A stretch of DNA of 64,000 nucleotides. It comes from Nansenia antarctica (taxonomy: Eukaryota; Chordata; Actinopteri; Argentiniformes; Microstomatidae). Below are positions 55,992 through 64,000 of this stretch, piece by piece (position 1 is the stretch's first letter; every line of letters starts with the position of its first letter). The stretch covers positions 92,501-156,500 of the forward strand of contig CAXDII010000424.1 in assembly GCA_963989245.1 (NCBI GenBank). The letters run 5' to 3'. A program made the position numbers and the translations under genes. The notes below the pieces were generated by a model that saw nothing but the letters and a program-made list of their open reading frames with translations, did not search any database and was not told the DNA's origin.

Positions 55992-58692
55992 TTTCACTCC
56001 TTTCACGCAAACAAATGTCCATATCGATCGCCTGTCATTACTTAGAGAATCCTACTATCCTCTCTCATCTCTCTTACCCCCGTAGAATTGGTCTTGCTGC
56101 TCCAGAAGAAAGTCGATCTCTCTGCCTGTGGCTTCAGGTAGCTCCGCTCCCTCAAACTGATGGAGAGAGACAGGGAGAGAGAGATAAGTAACCATAAAAA
56201 ACCCAGCTCAACACTCTTGTCTTGAGCCATTCAGTGGGGAACAGTATTCTTACGTCAACATCAATGAAATACAACATCAAAATATAAAACACAATTTTGG
56301 ATAAAAACAGTGCTAATAACTGAGTGAATCTTGATTTATCAGCACAGTCTATGGCGGTGGTGGGTAAGGCTAAAACGTTCATCCTATGTTATTTGGCATT
56401 CAGGAGACCTGTAAAGAATGGGATGGGTAATGTTTTGTATCTTGCTGTTCTTGTTTTGGGGATCTTGAGTTGGGTACTGTTTCTGGTTTGGCGATTTGAT
56501 ATTTGGGCTCTGGTAGGTGGCAGCCAGGTTCTGAAGGGGGAATTCAGAAGACCCAATGCAAAGTCCTTGCACAGTGTATTTCTTCTGTCTTAAGTATGTT
56601 GCATCAGGTAAGGGACTACTGTTGTTATCAGGCCAAGAACCCACAGGTCTGAAAAAAAAAAGCAATATCCTAAAATGTTGGCTACCGCGAATACTTGAAA
56701 TTGCCTATTTGGGAGTGCAATTATTCACATTATGATTGTATTACTAGTGACTAGTAGTGACCACTACTAGACCACATATGTGACATGTTATAATGCTTTG
56801 ATCCTCATATGTAATGATCAGACTTTTCTTTAGAAAAATGTGAATACAATTCCTCGTTGTTGAAAAATAAATGACACATCACTAGTCAACTAACGCAGCT
56901 TGTTTTGTGAGCCTGCTAAGTATTGTCATAGTTAACTAGGTAGCAGTGGGGATTACTCACCGAATCCATTGCGTTGCAGTATTTTGGCTTGACTAGCGAA
57001 TTTGTGTTGTGATTCTCAACAATGTTGAAACGTAGTTCCGTGTTTCAAAAGAAAAGTCAGAACATTTTGACTGGAGGACCAAATATGAGGACCAAAGCAT
57101 TAGAATGTGTCACATAAAGTTGCTGGTGAAAAGGTCTGTATGTCGGCGATTCTCACGTCACGCAAATGACTTTTTTTTTAATATATATAAATGTGAAGTG
57201 TTGAAGTGTTGAAGAGCCCACTCGATATAATAATAATAATAATAACTTGCTTTAATCATTATATAATCATAATTTAATTATTGAGTCATTTAAAGGCAAC
57301 ATTTAAAAGATGGGTTTTTAGTCTTGACTTGAAAATATTTGCTGAGGTTATAACAAACAACAGTTTGTTACTTATGATTTGTGAATTGTATTCACTACAT
57401 CATCTGCCATGGACTACTAGGTAAGTGATAGATGGCTTGTAAACAAACTTACGTTTTAGGACGTGTGCAAAAGCAAGGACTGTGTGATCATCTAATTATG
57501 TGGAGTTATGTGTCTTTAGCATGTTGATGTTCAATTAGCATGTTGTGATGTGATGCTACAAATGCAATTAGGTGTTCATAGTGATGTTCCTTGCTAGCTA
57601 CTAGCAACTGTTTTGCGTGTGTTTTGATTCAGAGCGTCTTTCTCCGGTATTTGGTTTGAGGGGTACCAACATTCAAATAAGCATATCTTCTTCAACTAGA
57701 TTTCAGATGTCAATGTATGACACATCGTTTGAAAGCTTACAATCTGCACTTTCATAATATGGAAAAACAGTTCAAACGAATGAATTTCAAAATGACAATT
57801 TTCGATGCTAATCCAAGAACCCTCTCCCAGGCCCACGCCTTCGCCTGAGTGGTCCCCATGACCGGCTCCGTCTCTTTCAGGGTGATGGCTTCTGGCGTGG
57901 ATTTAAAACCTGAGGTGAGAGGGACATAGAGACAAGAGAAGGAAAAGAAAAAAAGGAGAGTGGAGGAAAAGTACCAACGTTAGAGACGCTGATCTCTTGG
58001 TGAAGATTTGTCATCTGATCTCAATAACAGACTATGTTTTAGCCCTGTCCGGAAGCAACGGTGTGCCCTTGAAACTCAGATCTTTAGAGGATTGTACAAG
58101 TGGAAGCAATATACCTATTCCATTCTGTCACATCCACACGTGCTTATATTAGGGGGGGGCAACTCTAACATGTCTTATTATCTTTCTAGCGGAAACTTCT
58201 GGTGAGTATTTTGACCTTATTCCCACTTTCTGTTTCAGTCTGTGTCTTTTTTTTTGCAACTCGAGAAAGAAGCTTCTTGTAGAGTTGCAACTAGTAGAGG
58301 TTGGCTATGAATTGACTCACCCTCCCCCTCCGATGCGGTTCTGGAACTGACCACTGGAGAGCGCTGTGTAGTCACAGCCGCCATAATCTGCCATGGCTGG
58401 GGAAGTAACAGAATCGCCATAAAACAAGGTCAATCAATGTACCACCTTTTCTGTGTGCTAAGCCTTAGAATAATGCTTTGTAAATACATTTGATGAATCA
58501 ACAGAGAATTTGAATTCTAACTCTAATTAAAGTAGAGGAAATGTTTTGTTGTTGGTTAACGTTGAAAGTACCTGAGGGATCCTGTAGGGACTGGGGAGCT
58601 GGTCTCCTGAGCCCATCACACCAAAGAAGGGGTCTGGAGCCCCCTCAGCCTCCTCCAGAAGGAACAGGGAATCAGCCACGTTCAGGGCTAGT
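51348..58692 (-). CDS. rec8: Meiotic cohesin kleisin REC8, central part only
   Basis: Exon-like blocks, high to low: 58,572-58,692 (GAPDPFFGVMGSGDQLPSPY; human has DAPDPFFGMM...LPSPF), 58,321-58,396, 57,821-57,909 (TPEAITLKETEPV), 56,078-56,156 (ELPEATGREIDFLLEQ), 55,320-55,582 (APER repeats), 52,524-52,658 (RRRQLVFTDPHTQIS; human RRRLLFWDKETQIS), 51,875-51,947 (PGELFNAPA), 51,348-51,496 (HPDLLSLWQQCAVLRKK). REC8 is the kleisin closing the meiotic SMC1-SMC3 ring. Phases agree except at 55,582, where the carried nucleotide yields TGA at 55,578-55,580. The donor at 57,821 (GTTCTT) is weak. The N-terminal SMC3-binding exon and C-terminal winged helix are not visible, so this may be a partial or decayed gene. 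Confidence 0.75.
52017..52400. mobile_element. Tc1-derived foldback element in a rec8 intron
   Basis: The + strand reads RERAIGMLTPGMSTRAVAGE, the helix-turn-helix of a Tc1 transposase (52,096-52,160). The minus strand of 52,210-52,305 reads nearly the same (AGMSTRAVARELNVNF). The flanks GCCACTCTATAATGTGC and its inverse complete an inverted repeat with arms of about 170 bp. Confidence 0.85.
52670..53545. repeat. 24-27-bp minisatellite split by a Rex1-like 3' fragment
   Basis: GATGTAGAGGCAGAGAGAAG-type units fill 52,680-52,886 and 53,370-53,540. Between them, 52,887-53,369 is a minus-strand Rex1-like 3' UTR, identified by its (TGAA)n tail, GGTCTTTATTGTCATTG and similarity to 36,110-36,331. 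The + strand reads as Ser/Leu runs on the other strand, not genes. Confidence 0.85.
53546..54025. other. No recognised gene
   Basis: Unique-looking sequence with AT-rich (TAATAA) stretches at 53,880-53,925, between the rec8-intron minisatellite and the unrecognised ORF pair. Confidence 0.45.
54026..54759 (+). other. Two overlapping + strand ORFs of unknown origin
   Basis: ORFs 54,026-54,415 (129 codons) and 54,412-54,759 (115 codons) overlap by 4 bp (ATGA). The GC-rich block 54,180-54,560 contrasts with AT-rich flanks. No family is recognised; motifs such as SLRWRDPWLFTKEP do not ring a bell. It lies in a rec8 intron on the opposite strand, so a decayed retroelement segment is the likeliest explanation. 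Confidence 0.4.
54760..55235. other. No recognised gene
   Basis: Rec8 intron sequence. A 166-codon minus-strand frame (55,118-54,618) overlaps the preceding ORFs and has no recognised domain. Confidence 0.4.
55237..55690. repeat. (AC)n arrays flanking a rec8 exon and a 12-bp coding repeat
   Basis: AC runs at 55,238-55,318 and 55,615-55,685 bracket the exon. Within the exon, 55,330-55,455 is a 12-bp repeat (GAGAGAGCGCCA type on the minus strand) encoding about ten A/T-P-E-R units. The exon's donor is the first GT of the downstream GT run on the minus strand. Confidence 0.92.
55945..55990. repeat. (AC)n microsatellite
   Basis: About 40 bp of pure AC in a rec8 intron. Confidence 0.95.
56170..57214. 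other. Rec8 intron without recognised features
   Basis: Open frames near 56,324-56,665 on both strands show no family resemblance. ACTAGTGACTAGTAGTGACC (56,744-56,763) is a short palindromic repeat. Confidence 0.4.
57215..57370 (-). mobile_element. L2/Rex-like LINE 3' end, minus orientation
   Basis: Contains the reverse complement of the 23,350-23,480 segment: (TAA)n at 57,226-57,245, then AAAGGCAACATTTAAAAGATGGG and TTTTTAGTCTTGACTTGA. It is the same LINE family as at 23.1 kb. Confidence 0.78.
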
Positions 58693-58699
58693 CTGGGAC

Positions 58700-60515
58700 A
58701 CAAAAGGGCCAATGTTAAATGCAAAATGGCTGCTATGCATTGCCCAGGTGGGTCTGACACATAGGCTGGGAGTGGGGTGAGATGTCCTCATACTAGAGCA
58801 TAACTGTAAGCATAGTTACAAGCTTATGTTTGAGTTTATGGTTAGACCGAGGCTACAGGTAGGGTTATAGGCTGCTCATCCGGTTAGACTGAAACGTTAT
58901 CCCTAACCAAACATAAACTTACTGTATACCTAACCACAACCTTTACCCTGAAGATAACAATTTCTTACAGTAAGCGTGTTGTGTTTCTGGGTTACGGGAC
59001 TGATCTTTATTTATGATGGGGGTGTTACACGGATGGATTTAACCTCAAAAATACCAAAATTGACGACCCTCCCCTTACGCAAAATATATTTTCGCATAGC
59101 CCTCGAATACTTGAAAAACATACATTGGCTCTCCCCCTACAAAGATGAATGATTAAAACACAGTGGTGTTGCCACACGCTGTAAACATTTCAAGGCAAAT
59201 TAAACTATATATTTAGTAATGATAGAGTAACTACTTTTGATCGACAACACTATTGTTGTTAAAACTAAAGCAAAAGTGAAAGCGTTATGATGTTCCTCTG
59301 TGAATTTTGACAAGAAGAAACGTGAGTCGGGTTGTGATCATGCAACCCAGCTCCATACTGTTCAAGAGTCCTGGGGAGAACCCTGCTGTCCATAGTGCCG
59401 TCATTTCAGCTAAACAGCTATTACAGAATCATTGGCGATTCATAATCTATATTTTGTAAATGTCATGCAATTCCACAGCAACATTTATAAACACTGGAGA
59501 AAAACCTGCCATCCTGCATCAATTTAGTGCCATACCAAGGGCCTATATTTCACTTTGAAAGAGTCAGTGTTGCACACAAGATCTTTCTAGATCGATCAAG
59601 TGTTTCATAGGCACTACTACACACATGAAATTAACATAGTACATGTTGTTTTTGATAAAATAATTTTCACCCTAAAGTAACCTAGCTTTTAATTACTTTA
59701 CTTTGGCTGCGTTATTTTATTATTATTCTGAAATATTGTACACATCTCAGCAATGAAAGTTGGATTTGTAAAGTGTTCTTCATACAGAACAAACAGAAAA
59801 AGAAAAAAAAAGCCTTCTGCATATACTCTACACAAAGGCCACAAGACCTTGTCAACATCACAGGTAATGTTCTCCCTGGCCAAGCAGAGGGGAAAGTATC
59901 GCCTGGCATGACGAATCCAGCCCTGATATACTTCAGATATATTTCAACACAGGAGAGCTCACCTTTAGCCCTTATTGCTAAAGCTATGATTGCTAATTCA
60001 AATGCAATAGGTGTTTGCCCATATGGAGTGTGATTGATGTTTTGAGTTTAGCATTCTGAATGGTAGTGTTTTCCATGTGAACACAATAGATTTTATCAAG
60101 GAAGTGTGTGCCAAATGTAGAGAATTGTATTTAGTGTTTTGTTAACTGGGTGGTTTAGAGTGGCAAAATGAGTGATAAGCAAGAAATGTGTTTGTCAGAA
60201 TTGGTGTGAGATAAAATACACCAGTTTCAGGTTTTGGTCATTGTGTTTGAGGTTTGGATGTTAGTGTTAAAGCGAAAACCTGTAAACACTTTTTTTTATT
60301 TGTTGTTCGACCACTGGTTGGTTTTGTGGCGCTGTTCCGACTTTCAGGACTTCAGAAATCGACAGTTTGTCTTGCTTTCAGACAGTTTCTTTCTTCAAAC
60401 TGATCACTGTTGTTTTCATTCTCGAACTGCTATCACAGAATACTGTATACTTTAGCTCCTACATAAACTAAGAAGGACACAGGTTAAAGTATACAATTCG
60501 TTCTTGAGATCACTT
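58700..60515. other. Upstream of the rec8 blocks; no recognised exon
   Basis: No MFYYP-type kleisin N-terminus is readable on the minus strand. A + strand frame at 60,234-60,455 has no family resemblance. CGGTTTAG-type repeats begin after 60,570. Confidence 0.45.
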
Positions 60516-60682
60516 TAGTACGGAGCCCCCCTGGGGTCACATGGTAGAAAAAAAATATTTGATGTGTGAATCCGTTCCCTCGGTTTAGTAAATCTGTTCC
60601 CTCGGTTTAGTAATTAGTTCCCTCGGTTTAGTAATTAGTTCCCTCGGTTTAGTAATTCGTTCCCTCTGTTTAGTAATTCGTT

Positions 60683-61324
60683 ATGGTTAGGGTTAGGCCC
60701 TATGCGGACCGGACGCTGCTTAGTGAGAAGACACGCGGAGGCGGCCTCATTATATCTACGAAGGACAGCTGGTGCTTAAACACGAAAACTGTAAGTAGCC
60801 ACTGCTCCCCAGACCTGGAATACTTGACTGTTAAATGCCGACCCACATACCTCCCGAGGGAATTCAACGCGGTGTACATAACATCTGTTTACATCGCACC
60901 TAGCGCGGATGCTAGCTTAGCATTGGCGCGGCTACATGACGTCATCAGTGGTGGACAGAGCGCGGACCCACAGGCAGTACATATAATCGCCGGGGACTTT
61001 AATCATGCTGACCTGAAGGTAGTACTACCCAAGTTCTATCAGCATGTTAAATGTGCAACAAGAGGAGAAAAAACACTGGACAAGGTATACACCAACATCA
61101 AGCTTGCTTACAAGGCTAGACCGCTAGCTCATCTAGGCATGTCTGACCACGTGTCAATCCTCCTGATCCCAGCCTACACTCCCATGAGGAAAAGTGCTCC
61201 CATCACCACTTCTGTTGTACGACAGGTGTCCGAACAGAATTATTTGATCGATACTCCTAACCGTAGACAGTCTACACAACTTTGTCACATAAACTCATTA
61301 AAATGTTATTATTTGTATTTTTGA
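60683..61324 (+). pseudogene. Rex1-like endonuclease joined in frame to a gypsy integrase C-terminus
   Basis: 213 codons. Up to about residue 175 it reads as a Rex1-like APE endonuclease (GGGLIISTKDSWC, CSPDLEYLTVKCRPTYLPRE, AVHIIAGDFNHADLK, GEKTLDKVYTN, LGMSDHVSI). From about 61,205 it changes to QVSEQNYLIDTPNRR and LCHINSLKCYY, the C-terminal end of gypsy-type integrases. The junction is a rearrangement, not a known gene fusion. The reverse transcriptase of Rex1 and the rest of gypsy pol are absent. Confidence 0.75.
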
Positions 61325-61397
61325 TTAATCTAGTTAAGTTATGCTGTAATCTGGGAAACAGAATTTACAGAGACCTTTTTAGTAGGCCTCTGTTTTA

Positions 61398-61714
61398 AGA
61401 GGGGGGATGTGACGATCCACACCAGAACCTATAGTGGGCGCTATTACACCTGTCCGGTCTACCTTCTCTCTGTGTTCCAGATTGGCTCAGGTGTGGGTGA
61501 TGATGCTAATTGTCCCTGGATCACTTTAAGAGTGGGTTAGATTGATGGACTCTCTCTCTTCCTTTGTCGACCAGCAGCCGTTTTTGGTTGTCGTTACTAT
61601 TTTCTTTATCATTATTTCCATTCAACATTATATTCTTTAATAAATATCCTATTATTGTTAACCATGTGTCGTCTCCCTTTTTGTTACCTTGTCAAGAGCC
61701 AGGCAAGCGTAACA
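61398..61714 (+). mobile_element. Gypsy-type 3' LTR (307 bp) with polypurine tract
   Basis: The polypurine tract AAGAGGGGGGA (61,398-61,407) precedes an LTR starting TGTGACGATCC (61,408) and ending AAGCGTAACA (61,714). An AATAAA lies at about 61,640. It follows an integrase C-terminus 80 bp upstream, so it is the 3' LTR of a truncated element. Confidence 0.78.
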
Positions 61715-61816
61715 CCCTACGAGCCAGAACGAAGGATTCTAACCCTAACCCTGACCCTAATCCTTGCGATCGTTCTGGCTCGTAGGGCCCTAGGGACCCC
61801 AGGGGGGGTCCGTACT

Positions 61817-62929
61817 TTAGCCTTGTGAGAGGAAGGGGAATTAGCTCAAACACACAAAACGAGCGGCTCTTCAGATTTGCGATGACCCAACACTCGTTGT
61901 TGGTCAGTGGTCCACTGAACGAATACTACTGTGTATTTCCACCGTATTTCATATTTAGTAACATGTAAGCAAAAAACTAAGTTGTCAGAAGCAGGATTTG
62001 AACCCATGACTCCAGATGAGATTGCAACCTGAACCCAGTAACTAATATAGAGTTCTGTATATACCGTGGTAATATGATTCATTCGCGTATTATAATTATA
62101 ATATTTTACCGCGTAAAGGTTTGCCAAATTAACCGCGATCATTAACGAATAAACTAATATTTCCCTTTTTAGCTTTGAGAACTTCTGAGAAGTACGGCTA
62201 AAACAAACCCTTTACTCTGAGGCCCTGTCCACACCTATACGTCTTTTTGATAAACGTGGATTTTTATATTCGTTTTGGGGGGTTCGTTCAGACGCAAACG
62301 AGTTTTTGCCCTCTGAAAACGAAGATGTTTAAAAACGCCTGCCAGAGTGAAGATGTTTAAAAACGCTGTATATTCGCCGTATATTTTTGACGCGTGGACG
62401 AGATAGACGGAGTTTTTTGTATTCGTCACGTCATCATGCGCGTAGATTTCTATGATCATGCGCACTGCAGCTGTTTGCTGTTCCCTCCAACGTCATATCA
62501 TGGCACCAGTAACAACTATGTTTACAATAGGTGTGAGAGAAAATTATTGTATGTGGGGGACATTTTTCTACATTTAAGATTCAAACTTTGGATGTCTGGG
62601 GCAAAGCTATGGAAGCTGATTTCCTGTTTGTTGTCACACAATAGAACCGGTTTCTCTGCTTGAAGCTTGACATTGGCTGGACGGCGGACACATTTAAATG
62701 ATTACAAAGACCTGATTGCCCTCTTTTCTCCCGGAGTGGACTAGGCCATCTGGAGCAGTTTTGGGCTTTTGTGTTCCCCAGACCCGGTGCTCTGGGACCA
62801 GACTGAACCAGTTTGTGGCTATTGTGTTCCTTTTTCACCTTTGTGTCCCTAGGAGAAAGTGGGGGCCGATTCCCCCTTAACCTTCATCCCCTATCATCTT
62901 CATCCATGTACAAACTCACACCCCTTGCT
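61817..62929. other. MITE-like segment and unrecognised sequence
   Basis: 62,220-62,420 begins GGCCCTGTCCACACCTATAC and is rich in AAAACG/CGTTTT motifs, as in fish MITEs with that terminus; the opposite end was not placed. The rest shows no genes. Confidence 0.45.
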
Positions 62930-62955
62930 CATGATTGGCACTCACACCAATCATC

Positions 62956-64000
62956 ATGAAGTGCTTCGAGAAACTAGTCCGGGCCCACATACTCACACGC
63001 CTCCCGCCCAACCTGGATCCATACCAGTTCGCCTACAGAGCCCACAGGTCCACAGAGGACGCCATAGCGACGACTCTCCACGCCACTCTATCCCACCTGG
63101 AGAGGGGAAACAGCTACGCGAGACTGCTCTTCGTGGACTTCAGCTCCGCCTTTAACACCATCCTTCCAGACAGGCTAGTGACCAAACTACTAGACCTGGG
63201 TCTATCACACTCTATATGTGCGTGGATCAAGGACTTCCTGACCGACCGCCCCCAGAGGGTGCGGGTGGGCCCCCACACCTCCACAGCCCTCAGCCTCAGC
63301 ACTGGGTCACCCCAGGGCTGCGTGCTAAGCCCCATCCTCTACAACCTCTACACCCACGACTTCACCCCCATCCACCCCAGCAACTACATCGTAAAGTTTG
63401 CAGACGACACCACCGTGGTGGGATGTATCTCGGGGGGGGACGAGGCGGCGTACAGGGATGAGGTAGAGCAATTGTGCAAGGTAAACAACCTGCTGCTAAA
63501 CAAGTCAAAGACCCAGGAATTCATCGTAGACTTCAGGAGGAAAAAGTCCGAGATCCTGCCCCTGCTCATCGACGGAGAGAGCGTGGAGATGGTCTCAAAC
63601 CTCCGTTTCCTGGGACACATCATGCGGGATGACCTGGCCTGGAAGGACAACACGAAAGGCACCATCAAGAGGGCACAACAGCGGCTATACACCCTGAGAT
63701 GCCTCAAGAAACAACACAGCAAGCAGGAGATGCTGGTGGCCTTCTACCACGGCGCAGTGGAGAGCATCCTCACCTTCGGCATCTCCAACTGGTACCACAG
63801 CTGCACGGCAGCGGAGAGAAGCGATCTACAGAGAGTCGTGAGAACAGCACAGGGGATCACCGGCGCCACCCTCCCCTCTCTGGAGGAGCTGTACAAAACA
63901 CGCTGTCTCAGGAGGGCCTCCAAGATCTCCAAGGACCCGACCCACCCTGGGCACGAACACTTTGTCAAGCTGCCCTCGAACAGGAGGTACAGGACCCCGG
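62956..64000 (+). CDS. Rex1-like LINE reverse transcriptase, partial (runs off window)
   Basis: From MKCFEKLVRAHIL the frame stays open to the window edge. Landmarks are LDPYQFAYRAHRSTEDAI, LLFVDFSSAFNTI (first catalytic Asp), GSPQGCVLSPILYN, VKFADDTTVVG (FADD box), LLLNKSKTQEFIVDFR, LRFLGHIM and RRASKISKDPTHPGH, the late conserved block. This is the Rex1/Babar-like fish reverse transcriptase. The endonuclease is missing upstream (5' truncated). It appears undamaged within the window, so it may be a recent insertion. Confidence 0.88.
   Translation, partial: MKCFEKLVRAHILTRLPPNLDPYQFAYRAHRSTEDAIATTLHATLSHLERGNSYARLLFVDFSSAFNTILPDRLVTKLLDLGLSHSICAWIKDFLTDRPQRVRVGPHTSTALSLSTGSPQGCVLSPILYNLYTHDFTPIHPSNYIVKFADDTTVVGCISGGDEAAYRDEVEQLCKVNNLLLNKSKTQEFIVDFRRKKSEILPLLIDGESVEMVSNLRFLGHIMRDDLAWKDNTKGTIKRAQQRLYTLRCLKKQHSKQEMLVAFYHGAVESILTFGISNWYHSCTAAERSDLQRVVRTAQGITGATLPSLEELYKTRCLRRASKISKDPTHPGHEHFVKLPSNRRYRTP

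Larger units (their letters stand above)
60517..61816. mobile_element. Terminal-inverted-repeat element containing nested retroelement pieces
   Basis: Left arm 60,517-60,538 (AGTACGGAGCCCCCCTGGGG...) is the near-perfect inverse of 61,795-61,816. Inside the left arm are five ~20-bp repeats (TTCCCTCGGTTTAGTAAT). Inside the right is an 18-bp palindrome (61,715-61,732 / 61,770-61,787) enclosing telomere-like CCCTAA repeats. The interior is occupied by a Rex1-like endonuclease and a gypsy 3' end. Confidence 0.75.

Noticed and set aside
59698..60455. Frames upstream of rec8 as a possible N-terminal exon
   Set aside because: No MFYYP-type start or kleisin N-terminal motif in any frame.

Overview
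This window is teleost-fish nuclear DNA. It has intron-containing genes with GT-AG junctions, dense microsatellites and minisatellites, and a typical fish mobile-element load: Tx1-clade, L2-like and Rex1-like LINEs, V-SINE-type SINEs, hAT, Tc1, PIF/ISL2EU-like and gypsy elements. No prokaryotic gene, rRNA, functional tRNA gene or CRISPR array was seen.

Three host genes can be assembled exon by exon. A complete thiamine-transporter gene (slc19a3-like, + strand, six coding exons, 508 codons) spans 23,906-26,939. Convergent with it lies agfg1 (- strand, ten recognisable coding exons, 39,643 down to 28,135), which encodes an ArfGAP/FG-repeat endocytic adaptor. The pair is tail-to-tail, as I recall AGFG1 and SLC19A3 being in human. 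Upstream of agfg1 on the same strand is the middle part of rec8 (meiotic kleisin of cohesin; eight exon-like blocks, 58,692 down to 51,348). The slc19a3 reading frame is clean. agfg1 has one exon 2 nt shorter than the family expects, and I cannot find its first exon or a linker exon. rec8 lacks visible N- and C-terminal exons and has a phase conflict at a repeat-rich exon. The interval 39.6-51.3 kb, where agfg1 exon 1 and the rec8 3' exons should lie, is mostly transposons and satellites. It may hold a deletion, an assembly problem or exons I missed.

The left third (0.5-20 kb) is almost entirely mobile DNA. It begins with a decayed Tx1-clade LINE whose 3' end abuts a (TC)n array. A ~645-bp tandem array follows, interrupted by a solo LTR (itself split by a hAT element with an 8-bp target duplication) and by a LINE with an intact 1041-codon ORF. 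Next come a YqaJ/SWIM gene (+) and a THAP-DDE_Tnp_4 transposase gene (-) converging tail to tail. This pair has the composition of an ISL2EU-type (IS4EU) DNA transposon and is the most interesting system in the window. A second, tnp2-like transposase remnant sits next to it.

From 40 to 51 kb there are two further hAT-type elements with perfect 8-bp target duplications, SINE copies, paired MITE copies and a 37-bp minisatellite that grew out of a LINE coding segment. The right end (60.5-64 kb) holds a nested composite (Rex1-like endonuclease joined to a gypsy 3' end inside a terminal-inverted-repeat element with telomere-like sequence) and a Rex1-like reverse transcriptase running off the window.

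All identifications come from reading translations and recalling family sequences; no database search was run. Exon boundaries were placed by splice consensus, phase and homology.
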